Shown: positions 1 through 11,150, numbered from the stretch's first letter. The stretch: DNA of 64,000 nt from Tragulus kanchil (GCA_022376925.1 JAIOJX010000027.1:19981471-20045470), one strand, 5' to 3'. The notes: generated by a model not told the origin, from the letters alone. Numbers and translations: made by a program.

Positions 1-26
1 GCTACAGCTAAGTGACTTAACAACAA
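1..26 (+). mobile_element. BovB LINE 3' terminus (cut by window start)
   Basis: The sequence ends GTGACTTAACAACAA, the degenerate BovB 3' tail. The same bases end the longer BovB fragment at 947-1110, so this is the duplicate-A copy of that end. Confidence 0.7.
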
Positions 27-946
27 GCTGCTGGTGCAGTGGGACGTAAAGAAAGCCAGAAACCCTGGCAATGGCAGGACATGGACTGAGGACTTGACGG
101 AGTTGTGAAGGAGTTTGAGACGCCATCTCTCTAGCGTCCATGTGGCTTCCAGAATGAGACAGATGAGTCCCTGTGAGTCTGGTGTGTTCCAGGCAGGGCT
201 AAATGGATAGAAAAAGGGATGCTGCTTAATGGGCTGAGTTTTATAGAGACAGTTGCGACCCTGAGCTGGGCACACTTACGTAAATGCAGAAGGATGACAG
301 GAAGATTTAAAGAGTCCCCTTTCCCTTGGGACTGGAATCCTTCCTCCCTCACCTGTATACACACAGGTCCTCACAAGGTGTAGACAGTCTCCATCCCCAC
401 TCCCAGCTCTCTACACAGAAAGTAGGGGTCAGGGCCGTAATAGTTTCCATCAGCAGGGTTAGAAAATCAGAACAAGAGGCCACATGGGAATGCCTGGCAC
501 GGCACAGGTGCTCTGGACAGTGCATACCCTCTTCTCTATTTAGACAAGAAACGGTGCCACCAGCTCTGGCAGGTAGGAAAGGATGTGGTCTGCACCCCCA
601 CCACCAGGTGTGGGGTTATGGACACAGATGACTCCAGCCCCGGGCATCTGTGAATGACCACGTGGCGTGGCATCAGAAGAGCAAAGCTGGGGAAATCGAT
701 TCTAACCCCTCTCCTTACTGAGGGCCAGGTGACGTTCTTCCCCATCCCCACACTCCCCTTAGCGGATCATTTGGTCCTGAACCGTTTGTTCAGAAGCACT
801 CGTCTAGAGGTGCACTTCACGGGCCTGTTCATTCACTGCAGACAGATGACCCCCTTCCGTATCACATGGCACCCTCCCCCACCATCTGTGCCCTCCCACA
901 CTGGTCTTCGTACACCATCCGCGTTGGCCCTTCGTGCAGAGGGCAG

Positions 947-1110
947 GTGGAGAAGGGGACCACAGAGACTGAGACGGTTGGATGGCATCACCGACCCAGT
1001 GGACATGAGTCTGACCAAACTGCAGGAGATAGTGAAGGACAGGGAAGCCTGGTGTGCTTCAGTCCACGAGGTCAAAAAACATCGGCTACAGCTAAGTGAC
1101 TTAACAACAA
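947..1110 (+). mobile_element. BovB (RTE) LINE 3' end fragment
   Basis: The strand encodes the decayed C-terminus of the BovB ORF, recognisable as RRLDGITDPVDMSLTKL followed by VKDREAWCASVH. It is followed by the short BovB 3' tail ending TTAACAACAA. The fragment is 5'-truncated and has no complete ORF. Confidence 0.85.
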
Positions 1111-1810
1111 GCTGCTGGTGCAGTGGGACGTAAAGAAAGCCAGAAACCCTGGCAATGGCAGGACATGGACTGAGGACTTGACGGAGTTGTGAAGGAGTTT
1201 GAGACGCCATCTCTCTAGCGTCCATGTGGCTTCCAGAATGAGACAGATGAGTCCCTGTGAGTCTGGTGTGTTCCAGGCAGGGCTAAATGGATAGAAAAAG
1301 GGATGCTGCTTAATGGGCTGAGTTTTATAGAGACAGTTGCGACCCTGAGCTGGGCACACTTACGTAAATGCAGAAGGATGACAGGAAGATTTAAAGAGTC
1401 CCCTTTCCCTTGGGACTGGAATCCTTCCTCCCTCACCTGTATACACACAGGTCCTCACAAGGTGTAGACAGTCTCCATCCCCACTCCCAGCTCTCTACAC
1501 AGAAAGTAGGGGTCAGGGCCGTAATAGTTTCCATCAGCAGGGTTAGAAAATCAGAACAAGAGGCCACATGGGAATGCCTGGCACGGCACAGGTGCTCTGG
1601 ACAGTGCATACCCTCTTCTCTATTTAGACAAGAAACGGTGCCACCAGCTCTGGCAGGTAGGAAAGGATGTGGTCTGCACCCCCACCACCAGGTGTGGGGT
1701 TATGGACACAGATGACTCCAGCCCCGGGCATCTGTGAATGACCACGTGGCGTGGCATCAGAAGAGCAAAGCTGGGGAAATCGATTCTAACCCCTCTCCTT
1801 ACTGAGGGCC

Positions 1811-2442
1811 TCAAGGCGCCTCCAGCACAGGACGGTGGTGCAGGAGAGGCGCCTGGACAGGAGAATCCTTGGAGCAGGGACCACAGACGTGGAAGAACAC
1901 TTCGGGAGCCCATGAGGCGTTCTGGCCGGCTCAGCACTCAGATGCCTAACAGCCCAGAGTGAAGACGCAACTCAGCCAACACAGAGGCTGGACCACACCG
2001 CGCCACGAACCCCAGCGCTGAGAAGAGGTCACGTGACTCCTGCCGCCGGCGGTGAGGCTCTGAAACCGGGAAATGACATCATCAGGATGGCACTTTCACA
2101 GGGTGAACACGCGTCTCGGTCTGCCCAGGACGGTCCCATCCTGTAATTATTAATAGCGCTCCTTTCCACGCCCCAGAGTGTTTCCGTTTGGACACTAAAT
2201 TACATGGCCGCCTACATTTATGTCATCTTGCCGTCAATGGGAAACATAAATTGGAACAAAAAGAGGGCAGACCCAGACAGATCAGGTCAAAAGCCACCAG
2301 GGCGAGGATCTGGGTAGGTCATAAGAGTGTCCAAAGACAGCCTGTGGGAGTGAACAGAACGGAACAGATCAGAGACTCACTTTGAAGGCAGGTTCCTAAG
2401 ACACAGGGACTGATAGAGAGAGAAGGAATGAGAACTCAGAGG
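1811..2442. other. Unique sequence, no gene seen
   Basis: Between the pair A break and the L1 fragment lies non-repetitive sequence with short open frames only. It is repeated as part of pair B at about 2979-3604. I see no splice-bounded coding exon or known family. Confidence 0.5.
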
Positions 2443-2570
2443 GCTTTCTGAGTGTGGTTTTCCAGACACATGCAGGGGAGTGGGACTGCTGGGTCGCATG
2501 GTAGCTCTAGTTTCGGTTTTCAGAGAACATCCGATGTTCTCCACAGTGCGTGAAGGTTCCCTTTACATCA
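2443..2570 (+). mobile_element. L1 LINE fragment (duplicate copy)
   Basis: Contains the L1 phrase GGAGTGGGACTGCTGGGTCG followed by GGTAGCTCTAGTTTC and TGTTCTCCACAGTG. It is the pair-B first copy of the L1 that continues intact from about 3605, and is cut off at the junction near 2570. Confidence 0.75.
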
Positions 2571-3604
2571 CCCCTTCCTGGGACTGGAATCCTTCCTCCC
2601 TCACCTGTATACACACAGGTCCTCACAAGGTGTAGACAGTCTCCATCCCCACTCCCAGCTCTCTACACAGAAAGTAGGGGTCAGGGCCGTAATAGTTTCC
2701 ATCAGCAGGGTTAGAAAATCAGAACAAGAGGCCACATGGGAATGCCTGGCACGGCACAGGTGCTCTGGACAGTGCATACCCTCTTCTCTATTTAGACAAG
2801 AAACGGTGCCACCAGCTCTGGCAGGTAGGAAAGGATGTGGTCTGCACCCCCACCACCAGGTGTGGGGTTATGGACACAGATGACTCCAGCCCCGGGCATC
2901 TGTGAATGACCACGTGGCGTGGCATCAGAAGAGCAAAGCTGGGGAAATCGATTCTAACCCCTCTCCTTACTGAGGGCCTCAAGGCGCCTCCAGCACAGGA
3001 CGGTGGTGCAGGAGAGGCGCCTGGACAGGAGAATCCTTGGAGCAGGGACCACAGACGTGGAAGAACACTTGAGCCCATGAGGCGTTCTGGCCGGCTCAGC
3101 ACTCAGATGCCTAACAGCCCAGAGTGAAGACGCAACTCAGCCAACACAGAGGCTGGACCACACCGCGCCACGAACCCCAGCGCTGAGAAGAGGTCACGTG
3201 ACTCCTGCCGCCGGCGGTGAGGCTCTGAAACCGGGAAATGACATCATCAGGATGGCACTTTCACAGGGTGAACACGCGTCTCGGTCTGCCCAGGACGGTC
3301 CCATCCTGTAATTATTAATAGCGCTCCTTTCCACGCCCCAGAGTGTTTCCGTTTGGACACTAAATTACATGGCCGCCTACATTTATGTCATCTTGCCGTC
3401 AATGGGAAACATAAATTGGAACAAAAAGAGGGCAGACCCAGACAGATCAGGTCAAAAGCCACCAGGGCGAGGATCTGGGTAGGTCATAAGAGTGTCCAAA
3501 GACAGCCTGTGGGAGTGAACAGAACGGAACAGATCAGAGACTCACTTTGAAGGCAGGTTCCTAAGACACAGGGACTGATAGAGAGAGAAGGAATGAGAAC
3601 TCAG

Positions 3605-4682
3605 AGGGCTTTCTGAGTGTGGTTTTCTCCAGACACATGCAGGGGAGTGGGACTGCTGGGTCGCATGGTAGCTCTAGTTTCGGTTTTTCAGAGAACATCC
3701 GTACTGTTCTCCACAGTGCGTGAAGGTTCCCTTTACATCATTGCAAACAATAAAGTGCAGATTTTCTGATGATGGTCGTTCTGACTGGTGTGAGGTGATA
3801 CCTCAGTGCTCACTGCAGCCTTGTTTACAATAGCCAGGACATGGAAACAACCTACGTATCCACTGATTGATGAATGGATAAAGAAGCTGTGGCATATATC
3901 TATACACAATGGAATATTACTCAGCCATAAAAAGGCATTGAAGGCTTCCCTGGTGGTCCCGTGGGTAAAGAGTCCGCCTTGCTATGCAAGGGGCCCTGGT
4001 TTGATCGCTGGGCCGGGAAGGTCCACATGTCGCTGAGCGGCTGGATCAGTGTGTCCAAGTAGGAGCCAGCACCGGAATGCACGCACCCAGAACCAGTGCC
4101 CCGCAAGGAGAGAGGCCACTGCCATGGGAGGCCCACACAGGCCAAGAATAAAGATGGATGAAAATAAATAAATAAATAACCAATAAAAGAGGCAAAATTT
4201 TTTCTAAAAAAGGAGGTGGGGGTGGGAATGGAATTGAGTCATTTGTAGAGATGTGGATGGACCTAGAGTCTGTCATACAGAATGAAGTAAGTCAAAAGAG
4301 AAAAACAAATATGGTACGTTAATGCATGTATGTGAAATCTAGAAAAATGGTACAGACGAACCTAGTTCCGGGGCAGGAGTAGTGATGCAGACCTAGAGAA
4401 CCGACCTGTGGACACAGCGGGGGAGAGCAGGGAGGGCGGAGCCGGGAGATGAGGGCTGGCGTAGGCACACTCTTGTGTGTAAACAGAGGGCCCGTGGGAC
4501 GCTGCCGTGTGGCTCAGGCGGGCCAGCTCGCGCTCTGGGGGGACCTAGAGGGCTGGGATGGGGGAGGCCTGGGGGACCACCAAGAGGGAGGGACTACATG
4601 TATGCACATGGCTGATTTGGTTCACTGTACTTAGCAATTAACAAAATTTTAAAGCAGTTATACTCCAGTAAAAAAAAAAAAG
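3605..4682 (+). mobile_element. L1 LINE 3' region with nested SINE
   Basis: Typical L1 3' sequence: GGTGTGAGGTGATACCTCA near 3790, ATGGAATATTACTCAGCCAT near 3909, and GTGGATGGACCTAGAG near 4253. It ends in an A-run at about 4670-4682. A CHR-type SINE interrupts it at 3943-4181. The 5' part of the LINE is missing, so this is an ordinary truncated, decayed copy without ORF2. Confidence 0.85.
3943..4181 (+). mobile_element. CHR-type tRNA-Glu SINE inserted in L1
   Basis: Begins GGCTTCCCTGGTGGTCCCGT with the tRNA-derived box-B-like GGTTTGATCGCTGG. It ends in (AAAT)n at about 4163-4178. Similar flanks (ATAAAAAGGCATTGAA at about 3927 and ATAAAAGAGGCAAAAT at about 4183) look like a decayed target-site duplication. 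Confidence 0.8.
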
Positions 4683-5134
4683 AGAGAAAAATGCATATTA
4701 AATAGAGAAATAACATTCTTAAAAAAGAAGGTATAGGGATGACTGATATCTGAGTACTAGAAACGCTGAACTGATGGGGTAGAGGAAGAACAAGGAGCTA
4801 GAAGTGAGAATCCGGGGTGGAGAGGAGGTCAGAGATGGAGATGCGAATGCGGCAGACTCCTGGGAGAGATCCTGGCTGGGAGGCCACCCGGGGGAGGGCA
4901 GACCGGACGACCCCGGGGACACTCGGACAGGGGATCGTGAGTCATGTGCGAAGGAGAGGCGCTGGGCAGGAGCAGAATCGGGGATGCCCAGGGAAAAGGA
5001 GGCTGAGGGTGACCGTTTGGACCAAAGGAGCCAGGCGCTTCCAGAGGACAGAGTAGGACGAGCAGTGCACTCCGGGAGACCTTTGAAGGCTCCATTTCAG
5101 CAGAGCAGTGGGGGCAGGAGACAAGTTGCAGTGG
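4683..5134. other. Unique purine-rich sequence, no gene seen
   Basis: Non-repetitive, purine-rich sequence between the L1 tail and duplicate C. Several overlapping frames are open on both strands because of composition. No recognisable domain or splice structure. Confidence 0.5.
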
Positions 5135-5534
5135 GCAGGGGAGGGAGGGGGAGTCAGGAAGCACCAGCGAGTCTGGGACAGTTTGTGCGTGAAAACATTG
5201 TGGTCTGAGGGCACAGTCCAGAGAAGGAAGCACATGGGGGATTAAGTGGAACCTGAATATGTGTGAGAAGCAGAAGAAGGTGCTGGAAAGAAAGAAGCTG
5301 GACGAGTCCAGAGATCAGCATTTGGAAGAAGGTGGGAGGAGATGGTTCGCCCCTGAGTGGAGGGGCCGGTTGTCGACGCGAGGCAGGAGGCCCCCGTCCC
5401 CGTGGCGGCTGGGAGGAAGTGGGGCTGGACCACAGGAAGCCCTTGATGTGGCTGGATGGCCCCACGACGGAGGGAATGGCCGTGGCGGTGTTGGCGGCCG
5501 TGGTAGAAACAGTCGTGGTGGTGGCTTTATTCCC

Positions 5535-5704
5535 AATAGTTAGTCATTATCATTACTTTGTCTACACGCAAGTTTCCTGCCTTTGTTGATGTTAGCACGC
5601 AGACAACCCCCATTTTACATGGGAGGTAACAGAGCCCGGGAGGGGCTCCGTGAATGTCCCACCATCCACCATAAACGCAGCAGAGCATGGATTTAAACCC
5701 GAGT
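5535..5704 (-). mobile_element. MIR SINE (old mammalian)
   Basis: Reads in antisense as the MIR 3' half: CCCCATTTTACATGGGAGGT, then AACAGAGCCC, then GGATTTAAACCCGAGTC. Interrupted or abutted by the Bov-tA at 5705. The duplicate lies at about 6649-6818. Confidence 0.65.
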
Positions 5705-5935
5705 CTTCCCAGGCAGCACTAGTGGTTGGGGAAAAAAAAAAAAAAACCTCCTGCAAGGAGATGAAAGAGATGCGTGTTCGATCTCTCGGTTGGAAAGATC
5801 TCCTGGAGAATGAAATGGCAACCCATTCTAGTACTCTTGCCTGGAGAATCCCGTGGACAGAGGGGGCTGGCGGGCTACCTTTCATGGGGTCACAAGGACT
5901 AGGACACGATTGAACACACACACACACACACACAC
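5705..5935 (+). mobile_element. Bov-tA SINE with internal A-run and (CA)n tail
   Basis: Starts CTTCCCAGGCAGCACTAGTG, and carries CTCTTGCCTGGAGAATCCCG and GGGCTACCTTTCATGGGGTC. It ends in (CA)n at 5914-5935. An A15 run at 5732-5746 interrupts the tRNA-like part. Confidence 0.9.
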
Positions 5936-6648
5936 TTCCTGAGGGCACAGCCAGACCCCCAGGCCACTTGGAGTCAGCATAGACCAGTGACTTGGTCCTC
6001 CCAGCAGACTCAAAGGTGAAGTCATCTTCTACAAATGATGGGGTTGGATTTGGAGGCCTGAGCCGGGAGGAGAGTTGGAAGAACTGCTGTAAAGCGTGCG
6101 GCAGGGGTGGGCCAGGGAAGAGAGAGGGCACAGCAGCCTCCTAGGGGTGCCCATAGCTTCCAGGAGATTCCATCCTGTTCTGATCGCTCGAACTCCCAAG
6201 CTCGTTTCCTGCCGAGAACCCGCACCCCACGGGGAGGGGGTTTGCAGGGGGGGAAGGGAGGGGGGGGTCAGGAAGCACCAGCGAGTCTGGGACAGTTTGT
6301 GCGTGAAAACATTGTGGTCTGAGGGCACAGTCCAGAGAAGGAAGCACATGGGGGATTAAGTGGAACCTGAATATGTGTGAGAAGCAGAAGAAGGTGCTGG
6401 AAAGAAAGAAGCTGGACGAGTCCAGAGATCAGCATTTGGAAGAAGGTGGGAGGAGATGGTTCGCCCCTGAGTGGAGGGGCCGGTTGTCGACGCGAGGCAG
6501 GAGGCCCCCGTCCCCGTGGCGGCTGGGAGGAAGTGGGGCTGGACCACAGGAAGCCCTTGATGTGGCTGGATGGCCCCACGACGGAGGGAATGGCCGTGGC
6601 GGTGTTGGCGGCCGTGGTAGAAACAGTCGTGGTGGTGGCTTTATTCCC

Positions 6649-7049
6649 AATAGTTAGTCATTATCATTACTTTGTCTACACGCAAGTTTCCTGCCTTTGT
6701 TGATGTTAGCACGCAGACAACCCCCATTTTACATGGGAGGTAACAGAGCCCGGGAGGGGCTCCGTGAATGTCCCACCATCCACCATAAACGCAGCAGAGC
6801 ATGGATTTAAACCCGAGTCTTCCCAGGCAGCACTAGTGGTTGGGGAAAAAAAAAAAAAAACCTCCTGCAAGGAGATGAAAGAGATGCGTGTTCGATCTCT
6901 CGGTTGGAAAGATCTCCTGGAGAATGAAATGGCAACCCATTCTAGTACTCTTGCCTGGAGAATCCCGTGGACAGAGGGGGCTGGCGGGCTACCTTTCATG
7001 GGGTCACAAGGACTAGGACACGATTGAACACACACACACACACACACAC
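6649..7049. mobile_element. Second copy of MIR (-) and Bov-tA (+)
   Basis: The pair C repeat of 5535-5935: MIR antisense at about 6649-6818 and Bov-tA sense at 6819-7049. It is identical including the A15 run, which two independent ancient copies would not be expected to keep. Confidence 0.85.
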
Positions 7050-7344
7050 TTCCTGAGGGCACAGCCAGACCCCCAGGCCACTTGGAGTCAGCATAGACCA
7101 GTGACTTGGTCCTCCCAGCAGACTCAAAGGTGAAGTCATCTTCTACAAATGATGGGGTTGGATTTGGAGGCCTGAGCCGGGAGGAGAGTTGGAAGAACTG
7201 CTGTAAAGCGTGCGGCAGGGGTGGGCCAGGGAAGAGAGAGGGCACAGCAGCCTCCTAGGGGTGCCCATAGCTTCCAGGAGATTCCATCCTGTTCTGATCG
7301 CTCGAACTCCCAAGCTCGTTTCCTGCCGAGAACCCGCACCCCAC

Positions 7345-7796
7345 ACTCTTGCTCCTTTCTCTTGCTGTTCTCTCTCCTCTAGTCCCTCCCTCCAGACCCA
7401 TGAGCCACGTGGTTCACGGAGAATGGGTCAAAGATGCTTCAAGCCACTGGGAGACTGTAAGTGATGACCAGGCCATGGCGCCAGGGACGGAACTCTCAGA
7501 GGTTTTGTGCTAACAAAAACTCACCATTTGAAAAGTCTAAGGAAGCAGCGTGTTCCATGGGCAGTGATGGTTGCACATGGAATGTTCGGGAGCCCAGGTC
7601 TGGCCGCTTGGACCCAGCCAGGAGAGCTGGAGCCTCAGACCAACTTGGGGGCCAGCGCCCCTCCTCTCGGACCACGAGCTTCTACTCCATTCGCTGGGCC
7701 ATTCAATCCGTAACATTTCTTTCCACCAGAGAGCTATTAAATTTATTTAGCAATCAGGTCTTTTGCTTTCATTTTTGTTCATTTTTGGTGAGAGTG
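7345..7796. other. Unique sequence, no gene seen
   Basis: Follows the end of duplicate C. Short pyrimidine-rich start, then mixed sequence. Open frames are under about 120 codons and resemble nothing I know. Confidence 0.45.
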
Positions 7797-7994
7797 GGGC
7801 TTCCCTGGTGGCTCAGACAATAAAAAATCTGCCTGCCCATACAGAAGACTCAGGTTCATTCCCTGGGTCAGAAAGATCCCCCAGAGAAGGGAAAGTCTAT
7901 CCACTCCAGTATTCTTGCCTGGGAAATCCCATGGACAGAGGAGGCCGGTGGGCTACTGTCCACGGGGTCTGAGTTGGACATGATTGAGTGACGG
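7797..7994 (+). mobile_element. Bov-tA SINE
   Basis: Near-complete element: GGGCTTCCCTGGTGGCTCAG at the start, CCACTCCAGTATTCTTGCCT in the middle, GACATGATTGAGTGACGG at the end. Confidence 0.93.
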
Positions 7995-8550
7995 ACCCAA
8001 AGGGCAAACTCCTTCACTGGCATCCAGAACCTTAATCTTTACCTCTGATTCATGGATCTGACTGGAAATAGTAGCAGCCTGAAACTTGCTGGCCCTCCCT
8101 CCTTGGGAGATGGCCATCGAATTATTCACCAAAGGTGCTGGCCTCAGGGACAGGCCTGAAGACACAGGGTTACTCCTTGTTGGATGCGGCCCACAAGTTC
8201 CAACAGGGCTATTAAGCCATTGGTTGAATTAATAAAATCCATACGGGACCAGAGTCTAGAAGAAGCTGGGCTCCATTCAAATTTCCATAAAAGCTGCCCG
8301 CAAAACCAGAGAGTTGGCATTCCATTCTAGAAGTGTGCTGGCTTCCTGCCTCCGAATGTCATTTTCAGCACATCGGGACCCGGGACAGGAGAGCTGTGGG
8401 TTGCGAGCTCCAGGAGCTTTTATGAGAAACTTCTCAGGGCTCCCGCTTCCGCAGGGCTAGAAACTCACTTAGAAAGAGAGTCGCGGCATTTGATGCTTCC
8501 ACATAGAGAAAAATGCACAGGAACAATGACCAAGTCTTCCTTTTCTGTTC
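7995..8550. other. Unique sequence, no gene seen
   Basis: Single-copy sequence with no recognised repeat or coding exon. Contains short pyrimidine tracts only. Confidence 0.4.
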
Positions 8551-8644
8551 ATTTTTAAGTTAAGTTTCGTTGGAGTATGATTGCTTTACAATGTTGTGTT
8601 AGGTTCTACTGTATAGCAAATTGAATCCGTCATATATATATGAC
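8551..8644 (-). mobile_element. L1 3'-UTR fragment, antisense
   Basis: Contains GGAGTATGATTGCTTTACAA and GTGTTAGGTTCTACTGTATA, the antisense form of the artiodactyl L1 3' UTR. It ends in an alternating AT stretch. A perfect CRE palindrome, TGACGTCA, lies at 8641-8648 across its edge, probably by chance. Confidence 0.7.
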
Positions 8645-8645
8645 G

Positions 8646-8788
8646 TCAGGAAGATCCTCTGGAGAAGAAAATGGCAACCCAGCCCAGTATTCTTACCTGA
8701 AGAATTCCATGGACAGACGAGCCTGGTGGGCTACCATCCATGGGGTCGCAGAAGAGTTGGACACAACCTAGCGATTAAACAACAACAA
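8646..8788 (+). mobile_element. Bov-A monomer SINE
   Basis: Starts CAGGAAGATCCTCTGGAGAA and lacks the tRNA-derived head. It continues CCAGTATTCTTACCTGAAGA and ends GATTAAACAACAACAA. Confidence 0.88.
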
Positions 8789-8935
8789 GCCAGGGATGCT
8801 CTACTTTCTAGGTGAGTGGGACCAGGTGTGAGACTGGGGGCAAGGGAGAGAGAGGAGGAGACGCAGTCCTTGCTAGAGACTGCTGCTAAAATTTGCATGT
8901 ATTCAGAATCTGTGGGCAAATGTGTGAGAAGCAGT

Positions 8936-8957
8936 AATGTGTGTGTGTGTGTGTGTA
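8936..8957. repeat. (TG)n microsatellite
   Basis: An uninterrupted TG dinucleotide run of about ten units in otherwise mixed sequence. Confidence 0.85.
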
Positions 8958-9119
8958 CACAGGCTCCCGCCTTCTGAAGACGGATGTCCCCTTTTCCAGC
9001 CCAAGTTAAAATCCAGTCGTGCCTCCCTGGAACCCTTGATTTAAGTTGGTTTCTCCTCCCACAGGCCACAGAGGCTCCTGAAAACCCTGGCCACGGCCAG
9101 CTCTCCAGCAGATTACCGT

Positions 9120-9302
9120 CTTTGCCTTAAGTCGCCCTGAAAAGACGCCCAGGGGCAACAAATCCCTCCCTCTCCCAGCCGTTCCAACATTTCTCTAATT
9201 AATGCAGGAGAAAATTAATTACAGAGGGATTTTCAAGACCTTGGCATCTAATGACCAGCCCGGCTTCCCGCCTCCCCCCGGCTCCCTGCAGCTCCCATTG
9301 GT
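9120..9302. promoter_or_regulatory. Possible conserved non-coding element with homeodomain motifs
   Basis: AT-rich core embedded in GC-rich sequence. TAATTAAT lies at 9196-9203 and ATTAATTA at 9214-9221, both homeodomain-type sites, and an antisense CCAAT box (CCATTGG) lies at about 9296-9302. It is free of recognised transposons. Conservation is inferred from texture only. Confidence 0.3.
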
Positions 9303-9950
9303 CCTGCCCTCCTCCCCCTGCCTGGCCCCCTCCCCACCCTTCCCAGAACCCTCAAACAATACCACAGGCTAATTAGGCAGGGAAAGAGTTTCTTGGCAAA
9401 GAGGACTGAGTGCTAGGTCAGTACCTTGAACAACCCAGAAGAGAAACAAAACAGCATTAAAAGAAAAAAAGAAAAAAAAGAAAGAAAGGGGGAAAAAAAA
9501 CCCTGCTAATCCCAAAGCGCATTTCCGCCAAATATTCTCCTTTTCAAGTGTTTTCTTCCTGGTAAACAAAGTTCTGTCGCTAGCTCTGGAGATTTTAGGA
9601 CACGGTTGCTTAGTGACATCAGGGGAACACAGCGCCCTCACCTCAGCTGTATCTTGTTTCGCTTCTCTCTTGCTCACTTTACCCAGAGGCCCTGACATTC
9701 CCACATCGCGAGGGACCGTCTGTTCGTAAAGAAGAGCTGGGTTTTCTTTCTTTCTTTTTCTTTCTTTTGGGTCTAAATGCTTTCCCAAGCCAGGCTAGGA
9801 ACAGGGATCACGTCCTCGAGGTCAATCTTGCCCTGTAGGACTTGCTGCAACCAGCAAGTCTGCGCCATCCAGCATGGCTAGCTGTGGGCCGCCTGGGGCC
9901 TCGGGCGCTTGGAATGGGGCTCACGACACTGGGCAGCTGGGAGGTAAATC
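9303..9950. other. Unique sequence with purine/pyrimidine tracts
   Basis: Holds an A/G tract at about 9459-9500 and a TTTC-rich tract at about 9745-9768, flanking mixed unique sequence. No recognised gene. The 139-codon antisense frame here is low-complexity at one end and unrecognised. Confidence 0.45.
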
Positions 9951-10228
9951 TTGTTCGTGTTCAGGCACTCAGTCGTGTCGGACTCCTTGTGACCCCGTGG
10001 ACTGCAGCACTCCAGTCTGCCCTGTCCTTCCCCATCTCCCGGAGTTTGCTCAACCCCATGTCCATTGAGTCAATGATGCCAGCGACCCATCTCATCCCCT
10101 GTCATCCCCTTCTCCTCCTGCCCTCCATCTCTCCCTGGAGCAGGACCTTTCCCACTAAGTCGCCTCTTCGTATCAGGTGGCCAGCGTATTGAAGCTTCAG
10201 CTTCAGCATCAGTCCTTCCAACGAGTGT
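9951..10228 (-). mobile_element. BovB LINE 3' end, antisense
   Basis: The antisense BovB tail starts with CACTCAGTCGTGTCGGACTC. It continues CCATCTCATCCCCTGTCATC and CAGCATCAGTCCTTCC, the reverse complement of the BovB ORF end. Truncated and decayed. Confidence 0.88.
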
Positions 10229-11036
10229 CCTAAAGAGCCTCCTGATGAAGGTGAAAGAGGAGAGGGGTAAGTTCAGTGTTACCAGGTAGTACGCATTGCA
10301 GTTGGCAATGGCCCCATGTGGCTCGGTGCCACCAGTCCTGACGTGACCCCAGTAGACCCATTGAAGAGACAGCCATGGAGGCTGGTGGCTCCGTGTCCTG
10401 AGTGACAGACAGAGGGTGCTTTAGGCTCATGGACACTCCTGCTTCCATTTGAACAGAGCCGCATCTTCTCTCTGTGCTGCCTGGGGCGCCACTGAACTCT
10501 TACACGCACACGTACACCTCAAGGTCATAGTTGGTCATGGACCCCAGGTCCCCAGCTCGTGGGTAGGTCTCTTGGTGGCGTCTTCTACCAGAAGCACATC
10601 CGGAATGTCCCCTTCTGCGACGGCTCCACTTGGCTTGCACTTTTGCCCCGGGAACCCGTGTGCTTTCCTACCTCCACATCTTTGCCTGCGCTCCTCCCTG
10701 GCCTGCTCTCTGCTCCCTTGCTGCGGCTCTGGTGACTCCCGTTCAGTCAACGAGATGCCGTGGGCTCAGCTGGTGCTCCTCTGCTCCAGGCGGTCTCCTC
10801 TCTCTCGCCCCATCCCCTCTCTCTCTCTCCTTTCTCTCGCCAAAACGGCAGCCATGGGCTGGAGGTGCCCGTTCATCACTTTGGAATCGTGGCTAGTGCC
10901 AATGAGCGATGGGACGTGCTTTTAATTTTAACTATCAGTTAATTTTGTTATTTAATGGCATGTAATTCTAACTGGTTGAAGTGGGAAAGAAGCGACATTT
11001 CATCAATTGAAGCTGAAATGGCCACATATGGCAGAC

Positions 11037-11150
11037 GCCCCTGCACTTGTGCACACTCACAGATGCATGCACACTCTCACACGTGTACACACTCTCACAC
11101 ACGTGCACACTCACACATGCATGTACACTCACACACGGGTGCACAGTCAC
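11037..11150. repeat. CACACT/CA-rich degenerate satellite (copy at 12157-12270)
   Basis: Irregular (CA)n with CACACTC repeats. It opens a histidine/threonine/cysteine-rich frame that is only a translation of the low-complexity DNA. Repeated in pair D. Confidence 0.8.

Larger units (their letters stand above)
1..1810. repeat. Tandem duplicate pair A (period 1084 bp)
   Basis: Bases 1-726 recur at 1085-1810 with no difference that I can see. Copy 1 evidently starts before the window, so copy 2 probably begins right after the break at 726/727 and runs to 1810. The break lies at AGGGCC, after which the two copies continue with unrelated sequence. Interpreted as an unmerged contig overlap rather than a genomic duplication. 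Confidence 0.9.
1411..3740. repeat. Tandem duplicate pair B (period ~1168 bp)
   Basis: Copy 1 is about 1411-2570 and copy 2 about 2579-3740. Copy 2 lacks 3 bases near 3069 (TTGAG against TTCGGGAG near 1901). Near its right end copy 1 lacks two bases at about 2457 and one T at about 2518, and is altered at about 2530. At the join, copy 2 begins CCCCTTCCTGGG where copy 1 has CCCCTTTCCCTTGGG. Errors therefore flank the junction. Bases 1413-1810 belong also to pair A, so that stretch occurs three times (329-726, 1413-1810, 2579-2978). Confidence 0.92.
5135..7344. repeat. Tandem duplicate pair C (period 1114 bp)
   Basis: Copy 1 is about 5135-6230 and copy 2 about 6245-7344. The bodies look identical from TCAGGAAGCACC (5154/6268) to CGCACCCCAC (6230/7344). 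The join is a G-rich tract at about 6230-6267 in which copy 2 differs from copy 1 (5131-5153) by several G-run length changes. An A15 run and the (CA)n tail inside the unit have the same length in both copies. Confidence 0.93.

Noticed and set aside
3943..4181. Functional tRNA genes suggested by tRNA-like box sequences in the SINE heads
   Set aside because: These are tRNA-derived SINE heads with degenerate arms and retroposon tails, not tRNA genes.
8641..8648. Perfect CRE palindrome TGACGTCA
   Set aside because: Sits at the edge of an L1 3'-UTR fragment and an AT microsatellite, with no other promoter-like site nearby. Probably chance.
11037..11150. CRISPR-like or coding repeat in the CACACT tract
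   Set aside because: Irregular CA-rich low-complexity DNA without constant repeats and spacers, in a mammalian genome.
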